This document shows positions 43,047 through 50,627 of a DNA stretch of 64,000 nucleotides, piece by piece. Under the pieces are notes generated by a model that ran no database searches, was not told the DNA's origin, and was given only the letters and a program-made list of their open reading frames with translations. Origin of the DNA: Micromonospora chokoriensis (lineage in GTDB: Bacteria > Actinomycetota > Actinomycetes > Mycobacteriales > Micromonosporaceae); NCBI RefSeq assembly GCF_900091505.1, contig NZ_LT607409.1, forward strand, positions 4,526,001 through 4,590,000, written 5' to 3'. The translations under genes were made by a program, and so were the position numbers. Numbering within the stretch: position 1 is the first letter of the stretch; each line of letters begins with the position of its first letter.

Positions 43047-44003
43047 TCAGTACCGAAGTGAAGCGAGATAGTCGAAGCCGACCCGGGCGGTGTCCAGGGC
43101 GTCGGCGGGGGAGCGCGGCGGCGTGCCCGCGTCGTCACGCTCCACGATGTACTCCTCGATGCCGGCCTCCCGCTCGTGGGCGAAGATCCGACCGAAGTCG
43201 ATGACGCCGTCGCCGAGGTCGGCGAACCCGCCCTCGACGTCGAGGTCCTTCACGTGCACCTGGCGGATCCGGCCCCGGTTGGCCCGGATCACGTCGACCG
43301 GGTCGTGCGCGCCGCGCCAGGTCCAGTAGAGGTCCAGTTCGAAGTGGACAAGCCGCGGGTCGGTCTGCGTGGCGAGGATGTCGAACCCGGTCGAGCCGCC
43401 GGTCAGGGGCACGAACTCGAGCTGGTGGTTGTGGTAGCCGAACTCGAGCCCCGCCCGCTCGGCGAGCCGCCCGGCCTTGTTCAGGTCCCGGGCGAGGGCC
43501 CGGTAGACGGCGGGGTCCCGGATCGGCTGGCCGGCCGCGTCCCGACCGAAGTACGGGTGGACGATCTTCTTGCAGCCCACGACCTTGGCGTCGGCGAGGG
43601 CCTGTTCCCAGGTCGCGGCGTCGAACGGCTGCGGAATTCCGACGTGCCCGGAGGTGGAGCGCAGCCCCGCCTCGTCGAGCGCGGCCCGGAACTGGGCGGC
43701 GGTGCGTCCGACGAAACCGGCGTGCTCCACCCGTCGGTAGCCGATCCGACGCAGCGCGTCCAGGGTGCCGGGCAGGTCGGCGGCGAGCTGGTCGCGCAGC
43801 GTGTAGAGCTGGATGCTGATCCGGTCCACCGGCACTCGGCGCCGGCCCTGCGCCGATGCGGCGGGCGCGGCGGCGGCCGGCCCGGCGAGCAGACCGGCGG
43901 CGCCGACGGCAGCAGCGGAGACGGTCGCGGCGCGCAACACTCCACGCCGGCTGAACCCCTCCGACGTCGGTGTCGGCTCCGGTCGGTTGATCTGTCGATC
44001 CAT
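43047..44003 (-). CDS. Tat-exported sugar phosphate isomerase/epimerase-like TIM barrel
   Basis: A 318-residue protein. The twin-arginine signal is FSRRGVLRAATVSAAAVGAAGLLAG with an AxA site. The rest is an AP-endonuclease-2/xylose-isomerase-like TIM barrel: ISIQLYTLRDQLA, GYRRVEHAGF, EFGYHNHQLEF (metal His/Glu), FELDLYWTWRGAHDP, and VHVKDLD. Export by Tat implies the metal is inserted before secretion. First gene of the sugar-oxidation operon. Confidence 0.82.
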   Translation of the reverse strand: MDRQINRPEPTPTSEGFSRRGVLRAATVSAAAVGAAGLLAGPAAAAPAASAQGRRRVPVDRISIQLYTLRDQLAADLPGTLDALRRIGYRRVEHAGFVGRTAAQFRAALDEAGLRSTSGHVGIPQPFDAATWEQALADAKVVGCKKIVHPYFGRDAAGQPIRDPAVYRALARDLNKAGRLAERAGLEFGYHNHQLEFVPLTGGSTGFDILATQTDPRLVHFELDLYWTWRGAHDPVDVIRANRGRIRQVHVKDLDVEGGFADLGDGVIDFGRIFAHEREAGIEEYIVERDDAGTPPRSPADALDTARVGFDYLASLRY

Positions 44004-44759
44004 GGTGGTGGTCCCTTCCTGACGGCTGGCACACCGTCGGCTGCGGTCGACCGGTCCGCCGTCGCCCGGGCGCGCCGAACCGGCCGGAGGTGGGCTCCGG
44101 CGGGACGGTGAGGGACGGCGCTCGGGTGCGGCCCGGCCCCGTCAGGAGCGGAGCACGGCGACCCGGCAGGGGTGGCGGCAGGCTGATCGACTAATGGGCA
44201 ACCCTCTATCTAGATCGAGACCCTACCCTTGCCTCCGGACGAAGGCAAAGCTTCGTCGCGTTTGGCAGAAGTTTCGCTTCAGATGACAAAAGCGCGCTCT
44301 CGAGGTGCGCCGGCGCGGATGACCTCCTCCTTTCCGCGCCCTCCGGAGCGCCCCGGCCCCCAGCTCATGCATGATCCACTCGTCTTCCCGAAAGTCGGGG
44401 TGTCCGAGCGCGGTTGATGCACCGCTCTCAGGAGAGCCGAGTCGATCACGAGGGTCGGGCTCGGTGGGGTCGCCGAAGCCGCATGCGCATGCTCGACCGT
44501 GCGTCGGGCCGTACGCCTCCTTCGGCGCGGTTCACCTCAGCCGCCCCGGTAGGGCGTCATCCGGACAGCTTGCGTCGCCCTGCGCCGAAGGGGAGCAAAC
44601 GGCACGAGAGATGCCGGCTGAGCTCCTATTCCACCAAGCGGAACATAAATGGAAACTGTGTCGACAAATGCGCCGACAATTATTTCTGAATGCCGCAATC
44701 GTGCATGCCCGGGAAGCGAGAATGTCGGCATAGGGAAGTCGAATACGGGGGGACTGAAC
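44004..44759. other. 756-base intergenic region with unusually low GC
   Basis: No protein-like frame is convincing here. The left part holds the promoter and dyads of the sugar operon (44220-44280). The right part, 44620-44759, drops to roughly half A+T, far below the surroundings, and contains TGTCG-N10-CGACA near 44656-44676. It precedes the L,D-transpeptidase gene, whose promoter is presumably here. Confidence 0.5.
44220..44280 (-). promoter_or_regulatory. Promoter and paired dyads of the sugar operon
   Basis: On the - strand, TTGCCT (44243-44248) and TAGGGT (44220-44225) are spaced by 17 bases. The dyad GACGAAG-N6-CTTCGTC (44238-44257) covers the -35, and a second GAAG-N5-CTTC dyad lies at 44268-44280. 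This is the arrangement expected for repressor sites of a sugar-responsive (for example LacI-family) regulator, which is not in the window. Confidence 0.45.
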
Positions 44760-46028
44760 ATGACGTGTAGGCGGCGATTGACGCTGTTGGCGGTAACCAT
44801 CGCAGCCGCACCACTCGTCCTGGGTGGGTGCACCGCCGACCGGGGGTCCGCGACCGGTTCGGCCAAGAAGCACGCCGCCCCGCCGGAGCTCGCCGTCACG
44901 CCGGGGGACAAGGCCCGCGACGTGCCGGTCAGCGCCGAGGTGGGCACCGTGGTCAAGGGGGGCCGGGTGACCGGCGTACGTCTGACCGACGACAAGGGCA
45001 AGCAGGTCGACGCCGAGCCGCGCGAGGACGGTTCGGGCTGGGTGCCGAGCGCTCCGTTGCAGCCGAGACGGACCTACACCGCCGAGGTGACAGCCACCGG
45101 TGACTCCGGTGCCACCACGACCCGCACCACCACCTTCACCACGATGGCTACATCGACCAAACCGCAGATCACCAGCACCCTCTATTTCGTCGGCAAACGG
45201 ACGTACGGCACGGCGATGCCGGTTACCGTCGCGTTCGACCCGGGAATTCCGAAAGAGGCCAGAGCGGATGTTCAGCGACGGTTGTTCGTGAAGACGAATC
45301 CTCCGCAGCCGGGCACCTGGTCATGGCTCGAGGACGGGACCCAGGTCTATTATCGGGCACCCGATTTCTGGAAACCGGGGACGACGATCAGCGTCCGGGC
45401 CGGCCTGGAGGGCCTGCCGATCGGCAAGGACCGGGTCGGTGACGCCGAGCGCACCGCGACGTCCACGATCGGACGGCAGGTCTCGCTGGAGATCGACAAC
45501 GCCACCAAGCAGATGACGGTCCTGCGGGACGGCAAGCAGATCCGCCGGATCCCGGTCAGTCTGGGCAAGCCGAGCACGCCGAGTTCCAGCGGCAAAATGG
45601 TGATCATGGAGAAGCACGAACGGACCACCTTCGACACCCGGGGTGAGCCCAACGGCGGCTACGTGGTGGACGTCGACGACGCCCAGCGCTACACCTGGGG
45701 CGGTGAGTTCATCCACTCCGCCCCGTGGTCGGAGGGGGACCAGGGCAACACGAACGTCTCCCACGGTTGTGCCAACGTCTCCGCCGCCGCGGCCGACTGG
45801 TTGATGGGGGTGACGCAGGTCGGGGACCTGGTGACCGTGAAGGGCACCGAGGTCGAACTGCAACCGGGTAACGGCTGGACCGCGTGGAACGTCAGCTGGG
45901 ACGAGTTCGTCCGAGGTAGCGCGCTGCCGGTGCCTCCCGGGCTCAAGCCCGCCCCCGTCGCGCCGGCCCACCCGGGCGCGGTGGCCGGCGGGTCGCCGGC
46001 CCCGGCGCCCTCGGTCAGCGGTCGCTGA
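44760..46028 (+). CDS. L,D-transpeptidase lipoprotein
   Basis: A 422-residue envelope enzyme that makes 3-3 peptidoglycan cross-links. The signal ends in lipobox LGGC with lipidated Cys24. Two Ig-like domains (~residues 45-250, as in mycobacterial LdtMt2) precede the YkuD catalytic domain with Cys337 in SHGCANVS, HSAPWSEG upstream, and SLGKPSTPSSSG. A ~35-residue Pro/Ala tail ends it. ATG 44760 has GGGGGACT upstream. Confidence 0.9.
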   Translation: MTCRRRLTLLAVTIAAAPLVLGGCTADRGSATGSAKKHAAPPELAVTPGDKARDVPVSAEVGTVVKGGRVTGVRLTDDKGKQVDAEPREDGSGWVPSAPLQPRRTYTAEVTATGDSGATTTRTTTFTTMATSTKPQITSTLYFVGKRTYGTAMPVTVAFDPGIPKEARADVQRRLFVKTNPPQPGTWSWLEDGTQVYYRAPDFWKPGTTISVRAGLEGLPIGKDRVGDAERTATSTIGRQVSLEIDNATKQMTVLRDGKQIRRIPVSLGKPSTPSSSGKMVIMEKHERTTFDTRGEPNGGYVVDVDDAQRYTWGGEFIHSAPWSEGDQGNTNVSHGCANVSAAAADWLMGVTQVGDLVTVKGTEVELQPGNGWTAWNVSWDEFVRGSALPVPPGLKPAPVAPAHPGAVAGGSPAPAPSVSGR

Positions 46029-46041
46029 GGAAACGGCGTCA

Positions 46042-46077
46042 CGACGGGCCGGTCCGCTGCGGCGAACCGGCCCGTCG
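46042..46077 (+). terminator. Hairpin terminator of the L,D-transpeptidase gene
   Basis: Perfect 12-base arms (46042-46053 and 46066-46077) with a 12-base loop, 14 bases after the stop codon. Confidence 0.55.
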
Positions 46078-46097
46078 CCGCGCGCCTGCTCCGGCGG

Positions 46098-46240
46098 TCA
46101 CCACAGGGGTACGCGGGCCACCCCTGGCCCGGTCAGGCTGCCCAGCCAGAGGTGGTCGCCGTGCCGGCGTACCCCGGTGATCATCCGGTAGCGCCCGTTG
46201 GGGCCGTGCAGCCCGTCGGCCACCACGGTGCCGGCTGCCG
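46098..46240 (-). pseudogene. Remnant of a strictosidine-synthase/SMP-30-like propeller gene
   Basis: On the - strand, an open stretch ending at TGA 46098-46100 encodes VVADGLHGPNGRYRMITGV followed by LWLGSLTGPGVARVPLW. This is the typical last part of a strictosidine-synthase-like beta-propeller protein. The preceding ~300 residues and any start are missing; upstream translation becomes Arg-rich nonsense. I read it as a decayed gene end in the gap between the transpeptidase and STAS genes. Confidence 0.55.
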
Positions 46241-46459
46241 TCGACCGTCGTCGGTGGGTCGCGCCGACCACCGCGTGCCGACGTGGTGGCGGGAGCCGGC
46301 GGCCCGGCCGGTCGACCTGGAGGTGGTCACGTCCGGGCGGAGCAGGGCGGGAGGGGCCCCGAGCCTCGTCCCTCAGGCGGAGGGGGCTCGCCTCGGGGTA
46401 TGACCCTGGGCGTACCCGGAATCACTCCGCCGAGGGGCGAAACTGTCGGAGGTGGCGGC

Positions 46460-46465
46460 TAGATT
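46460..46465 (+). promoter_or_regulatory. -10 element of a probable leaderless STAS transcript
   Basis: TAGATT ends seven bases before ATG 46473. The mRNA would begin at the start codon. No ribosome-binding site fits that ATG. Confidence 0.45.
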
Positions 46466-46472
46466 TCTAGCC

Positions 46473-46859
46473 ATGGGAGAGGACAGCGACCGGCTCGACG
46501 TGCAGGTCAGCATGGGTGACCAGGTGGTCGTCATGCGGGTGTCGGGTGAGATCGACATCGCCACCGTGGCGGCTTTCCGGTCCGCGTTGTGGTCCGCTCC
46601 GGCTCGCCGGGTGCTTCAGCTTGATCTGTCCGATCTGCGGCTGCTCTCCGCCGCTGGCGTCCGCACGCTGCTCGCCGCGCATCTGCGCGTCCGGGCCTGC
46701 GGTGGCGAGCTTGTCCTCGTCGACCCGAGCCCGGTGGTGGCACGGGTGCTCCGGGCCAGCGGTCTGCACCGCGTGATGCCGATCCTGGAGCCGGCCACGG
46801 TGGTCGACGCCGCGCGCCTCACCGGAGACACGACCGCACACCTGCAGCTGGCCGCCTGA
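46473..46859 (+). CDS. STAS-domain protein (anti-sigma-factor antagonist-like) lacking the phosphorylation site
   Basis: A 128-residue STAS protein (VVVMRVSGEIDIATVAAFR, VLQLDLSDLRLLSAAGVRTL). In phospho-regulated antagonists the loop reads D-S-S-G, with the Ser modified by the anti-sigma kinase; here it is S-A-A-G. It may therefore be constitutively active or have another partner. No kinase or sigma gene is adjacent. An in-frame GTG at 46452 is the alternative start. Confidence 0.8.
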   Translation: MGEDSDRLDVQVSMGDQVVVMRVSGEIDIATVAAFRSALWSAPARRVLQLDLSDLRLLSAAGVRTLLAAHLRVRACGGELVLVDPSPVVARVLRASGLHRVMPILEPATVVDAARLTGDTTAHLQLAA

Positions 46860-46865
46860 CCGGCG

Positions 46866-46895
46866 CGGGGTCGCCAGCGTGAACCGGCGACCCCG
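46866..46895. terminator. Bidirectional hairpin between the STAS and FKBP genes
   Basis: Perfect 10-base arms (46866-46875, 46886-46895) with a 10-base loop, between the two convergent stops. Confidence 0.55.
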
Positions 46896-46903
46896 GAAGT
46901 CGG

Positions 46904-47296
46904 TCAGCGCACGCCGAGCAGGTCCACGACGAAGATCAGCGTCTCGCCGGGCTTGATGACACCGGCCGCGCCCCGGTCGCCGTACCCGAGGTGTGGCGGG
47001 ATGGTCAGCCGGCGACGGCCGCCGACGCGCATACCGACGACGCCCTGGTCCCAGCCGGCGATGACCTGACCGCCGCCGAGCGGGAACTCGAACGCCTGGC
47101 CCCGGTTCCACGACGAGTCGAACTCGCCGCCGGTGGAGTGGGACACGCCGACGTAGTGCACGCTGACCAGCTGGCCCGCCTCCGCCTGCGGGCCGTCGCC
47201 CACGGTGATGTCCTCGATCACGAGGTCGGCGGGCGGTGCACCCTCGATCGGACCCACCTCGGGCTTGCCGGATCGGGCGCCTGCTGCCTGGTTCAT
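46904..47296 (-). CDS. FKBP-type peptidyl-prolyl cis-trans isomerase
   Basis: A 130-residue single-domain FKBP: VSVHYVGV, FDSSWNRGQAFEFPLGGGQVIAGWDQGV, RRRLTIPPHLGYGDRG, and ETLIFVVDLLGV cover the complete fold and drug-binding pocket. There is no signal peptide, so it is a cytoplasmic folding catalyst. Single gene. Confidence 0.92.
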   Translation of the reverse strand: MNQAAGARSGKPEVGPIEGAPPADLVIEDITVGDGPQAEAGQLVSVHYVGVSHSTGGEFDSSWNRGQAFEFPLGGGQVIAGWDQGVVGMRVGGRRRLTIPPHLGYGDRGAAGVIKPGETLIFVVDLLGVR

Positions 47297-47471
47297 GCGG
47301 GGATCTCCTGCCGTTGCGGGTGATGTGTCCGGTCACCGTCGATCCTGCCGGATAGCACCTCACCGATGTGCGGCGGACCCGCCACCTGCTCGAATCCACA
47401 CCCGCGCCGCCGTCGACAGCCAGTGCGACGAGGGCCGCGCGACAGGCCGGGCGGCGCCCGGGAACGGGCCG

Positions 47472-47501
47472 GCGGGCGTCACCGGGGATGGTGACGCCCG
47501 C
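47472..47501 (-). terminator. Hairpin terminator of the DoxX-like gene
   Basis: Perfect 12-base arms (47472-47483, 47490-47501) and a 6-base loop, 20 bases beyond the stop at 47521 on the - strand. Confidence 0.6.
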
Positions 47502-47520
47502 TCAGGGTGACGCCTCGTGG

Positions 47521-48069
47521 TCAACGCAGCCAGGGCAGTCGCTGGACGACGGGCAGCTGCGCCCACACCCGGCCGAGGCCCCAGGTGTCGCCGGCGTCGA
47601 CCAGCGCGAGGACCGCCAGCACCGCGGCGTAGATCAGGTGGTCGTCCATGAAGGGGTTGTTCTCCGGAGGTAGGACGGCGGTCCACATCAGGACCAGCAG
47701 CAGCCCACCGGTCACGGCGGCGACCCGCACGCCGATGCCGAGCAGCAGGGCGACACCGATTCCGGCCAGGCCGACCATGAACAGCCAGTCCGCCCAGGCG
47801 GCACCGGCGATCGCGGTGTACACGTCCGTGAACGGGCCCGTCACCCCGAAGGTGAGGAAGCCCTTGGTGGGGCTGCCCCCGTTGATCCAGGCGTTCGTCG
47901 ACTCGGTGGCCATCCCGAGCCCGAACATCTTGTCGACGAACGCCCAGAGGAAGATCCAGCCGAGCGCCAGTCGGAGGCTGGCCAGGATGTACCGGACGGC
48001 CCGCCCTCCAGTGGTGCCGGCCGTCGGAGCGGTGTTCTCGACGGTGACCCGGTCGGTCGTCGCGGTCAT
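47521..48069 (-). CDS. DoxX-like membrane protein
   Basis: A 182-residue protein with four hydrophobic segments; RLALGWIFLWAFVDKMFGLG is the usual DoxX first helix. DoxX proteins are linked to quinone or sulfur redox and oxidative-stress complexes, but the role here is unknown. ATG 48069 is chosen with AAGGGA upstream. Confidence 0.75.
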   Translation of the reverse strand: MTATTDRVTVENTAPTAGTTGGRAVRYILASLRLALGWIFLWAFVDKMFGLGMATESTNAWINGGSPTKGFLTFGVTGPFTDVYTAIAGAAWADWLFMVGLAGIGVALLLGIGVRVAAVTGGLLLVLMWTAVLPPENNPFMDDHLIYAAVLAVLALVDAGDTWGLGRVWAQLPVVQRLPWLR

Positions 48070-48308
48070 GGTCCCCACGTCCCTTCTCAGTCTCGCACCG
48101 CACTCCCGGTGGCATCTCCAGTGGACGCTCATCGCGCCGTCGGCGGCAGGGCCGACGGACCGCATCGGCACGGGACGTTGGACCCGTCCGGTCCGTCCGG
48201 CCGAGTTCGCGGGACCGCCGACGTCGGGTCGGCCGTTCGCCTAGGCTCGGGAACGTCCGGCCGGCGGGCGGGGTGACGGGCGCACCGGGGCCGATGCGGG
48301 AGGCTTCG

Positions 48309-49250
48309 GTGACGGAGGTGGCGGTCACGGTCCCGCTGTGGGCCTGGGCGGCAGTCGGCGCGGTGATCGCCGTGATGCTCGCGGTGGACGTGCTCCTGCA
48401 CCGGGACAACCACGTCATCGACCTACGCGAGGCGCTGCTGTGGAGCGCCGTCTGGATCGGCGCGGGTCTGCTGTTCGGGTTGGTCGTCTGGTGGGGGCTC
48501 GGCGGCGACCCGGCCATCGCGTACTTCTCCGGGTACCTGCTGGAGAAGGCGCTCTCGGTGGACAACGTGTTCGTCTTCGCCCTGCTCTTCGGCTACTTCC
48601 AGGTGCCGGCCGGCTACCAGCACAAGGTGCTGTTCTGGGGGGTCGTCGGGGCGCTCGTCTTCCGTCTGCTGTTCATCCTCGCCGGTGCCGAGCTGCTGGA
48701 ACGGCTGACCTGGGCCGGGTTCGTGCTCGGCGCGTTCCTGATCTGGACCGGCTGGCGGCTCGCCGTACGCGGGAAACCGGACGTCGACCCGGAACGCAAC
48801 GTCGTGGTCCGGCTGTTCCGGAAGCTCGTGCCCACCGACGCGCGCTACCACGGCGACCGGTTCACGGCCCGGGTGGCCGGCCGGCGGACGGCGACACTGC
48901 TGCTGGTGGCGCTCGTCGCCATCGAGGCCACCGACGTGGTGTTCGCCATCGACTCGGTGGCGGCGATCCTCGCCATCACCACCAACACCTTCCTGGTCTG
49001 GACGGCCACCGCGTTCGCCGTGCTGGGGCTGCGCAGCCTCTACTTCTGCCTCGCCGGCCTGCTCCGACACTTCGGCTACCTGCGCTACGGACTCGCGTTC
49101 CTGCTGGCCTTCGCCGGGCTGAAACTCGTCCTCGCCGAGACGCCGATGGGCAAACTGCCGGTCTGGTTGACCCTCGCGGTGGTGGTGCTGACCCTGGCGA
49201 TCTCCATCGGCGCCAGCCTCCTGGCCGCGCGGCGTGCCCCGGCCGGGTGA
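48309..49250 (+). CDS. TerC family integral membrane protein
   Basis: A 313-residue protein with about nine membrane helices. The conserved acidic helix motifs are FSGYLLEKALSVDNVFVFAL and ALVAIEATDVVFAIDSVAA. TerC/Alx proteins are tied to tellurite resistance and manganese export. GTG 48309 is preferred because GGGAGG (48298-48303) sits five bases upstream; further in-frame starts exist. Confidence 0.88.
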   Translation: MTEVAVTVPLWAWAAVGAVIAVMLAVDVLLHRDNHVIDLREALLWSAVWIGAGLLFGLVVWWGLGGDPAIAYFSGYLLEKALSVDNVFVFALLFGYFQVPAGYQHKVLFWGVVGALVFRLLFILAGAELLERLTWAGFVLGAFLIWTGWRLAVRGKPDVDPERNVVVRLFRKLVPTDARYHGDRFTARVAGRRTATLLLVALVAIEATDVVFAIDSVAAILAITTNTFLVWTATAFAVLGLRSLYFCLAGLLRHFGYLRYGLAFLLAFAGLKLVLAETPMGKLPVWLTLAVVVLTLAISIGASLLAARRAPAG

Positions 49251-49281
49251 CCTGTCCCGCCAGTGGCCGGCACGTGTCGGG

Positions 49282-50007
49282 TCACCCGGCTGGCACCGGC
49301 CGGGACAGCTGGTCGGCCAGGAGCGCGGGCGCCTCGGCGAGCGAGGGGCCGTACCAGGTGAGGTGCCGACCGGAGAGCAGGGCGCAGGGTACGCCGGGGA
49401 ACGCTTCGGGCCCGTCGTCGGCGGTGAACGTGTACGGCTCGTCGGGCAGCACCACCAGGTCGGGCTGCTGCCCGCGCAGCTCGGCGAGGGTGGGCCGGGG
49501 ATAGCGCTCCGGGTGCTCGTCGTAGGCGTTGACCACGCCGAGCCGACGCAGCACGTCGCCGGCGAACGTGTCGCCGCCGAGCACCACCCACGGCCGACGC
49601 CACACCGGCACCACCGCCCGGCGGGTCGGCGTCAGCAGGGGCGGGTCGGCCCAGGCCCGCCGTGCCGCGCGCAGCCAGGTCGGCTCCGTCGACGCGCCCA
49701 GCTCGGCGAGCAGGTCGCCCAGCTCGGTCAACGCGCCCGCGACGGTGCGCGGATAGGTGACCCGCACCGGTACGCCGGCAGCCCGCAGCGCCTCGGCGTC
49801 GGCCCGGCGGTTCTCCTCCACGTTCAGGAGCACCACGTCCGGCCGCAGCGCGCGGACCCGGTCCAGGTCCGGGTACTTGCTGCCACCGACCCGTGCGACG
49901 TCGAGCCCGACCGGGTGGCTGCACCAGTCGGTGGCCCCGACCAGCACTCCCGGCACTGTCAACGCCACCGCCTCGGTCAGCGACGGCACCAGCGACACCA
50001 CCCGCAT
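49282..50007 (-). CDS. Corrinoid/iron-siderophore binding-type protein without signal peptide
   Basis: A 241-residue helical-backbone metal receptor resembling BtuF: RVVSLVPSLTEAVAL, GGSKYPDLDRVRALRPDVVLLN, and LAELRGQQPDLVVLPDEPY. It begins directly with the mature domain, with GGGAGGT before ATG 50007, so unlike BtuF it should stay in the cytoplasm. No ABC transporter genes are adjacent. It may bind a cobamide internally. Confidence 0.75.
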   Translation of the reverse strand: MRVVSLVPSLTEAVALTVPGVLVGATDWCSHPVGLDVARVGGSKYPDLDRVRALRPDVVLLNVEENRRADAEALRAAGVPVRVTYPRTVAGALTELGDLLAELGASTEPTWLRAARRAWADPPLLTPTRRAVVPVWRRPWVVLGGDTFAGDVLRRLGVVNAYDEHPERYPRPTLAELRGQQPDLVVLPDEPYTFTADDGPEAFPGVPCALLSGRHLTWYGPSLAEAPALLADQLSRPVPAG

Positions 50008-50063
50008 CCGCGTACCTCCCGTCCCCGGCACCGATCATGCCCGTCCGGGTGGCGCGACGCGGG

Positions 50064-50627
50064 TCAGGGCGGGCCGGGCTCCATACGGGCGGTCACGTCG
50101 AGGTGCGCGGGTGCGCAGCCGGCGGTCGTCGCGAACCGGCGGACCGCGGCGTCCACGTGCGCGCGTACACCGTCGGCTGCCACGCCGGCCGCCAGATCCA
50201 CCCGGATCCACACGTCGGGCCGTTGCGGCGCGCCGGTGAGCACCACCCGTGCGCGGCGCACCCCGTGGTCGCCGGTCGTCAGGTCCCGCTCCAGCGCGCC
50301 GATGAGCACGTCGGTGGCCAGGCGGGTACGGCCGGGACGGTGGCCGTGGTGGCTCAGCATGCCGCGTAGCGCCTCGCGGGGTCGGCGCAGCCCGCCTGCC
50401 AACAGGCGCTGCCCGGCGAGGGCGGCGAGCACTCCGGTGGCGGCCGCGGCCAGGGTGCTCCACGGCGCGGCCAGTCGCCACGCGTCGAGCAGGCCGGCGC
50501 CGAGCACCGCCGCCCCCGTCTCGTCGTCGGCCGGGGCGCTGACGCCGGCCCACATCGCTGTCGCCCCGGCCGCCACCAGCACCAGCGCGACGATCGTCCA
50601 CAGCAGGCGGTGGGCGGCGTCGGTCAT
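50064..50627 (-). CDS. AmaP-like membrane protein of the Asp23 operon
   Basis: A 187-residue protein with two N-terminal membrane helices (~residues 7-30 and 50-75) and a soluble C-terminal domain (TDVLIGALERDL, RVVLTGAPQRPDVWIRVDL). This matches the layout of Asp23 membrane-anchor proteins. Its ATG overlaps the fusion gene upstream by four bases. Confidence 0.6.
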   Translation of the reverse strand: MTDAAHRLLWTIVALVLVAAGATAMWAGVSAPADDETGAAVLGAGLLDAWRLAAPWSTLAAAATGVLAALAGQRLLAGGLRRPREALRGMLSHHGHRPGRTRLATDVLIGALERDLTTGDHGVRRARVVLTGAPQRPDVWIRVDLAAGVAADGVRAHVDAAVRRFATTAGCAPAHLDVTARMEPGPP

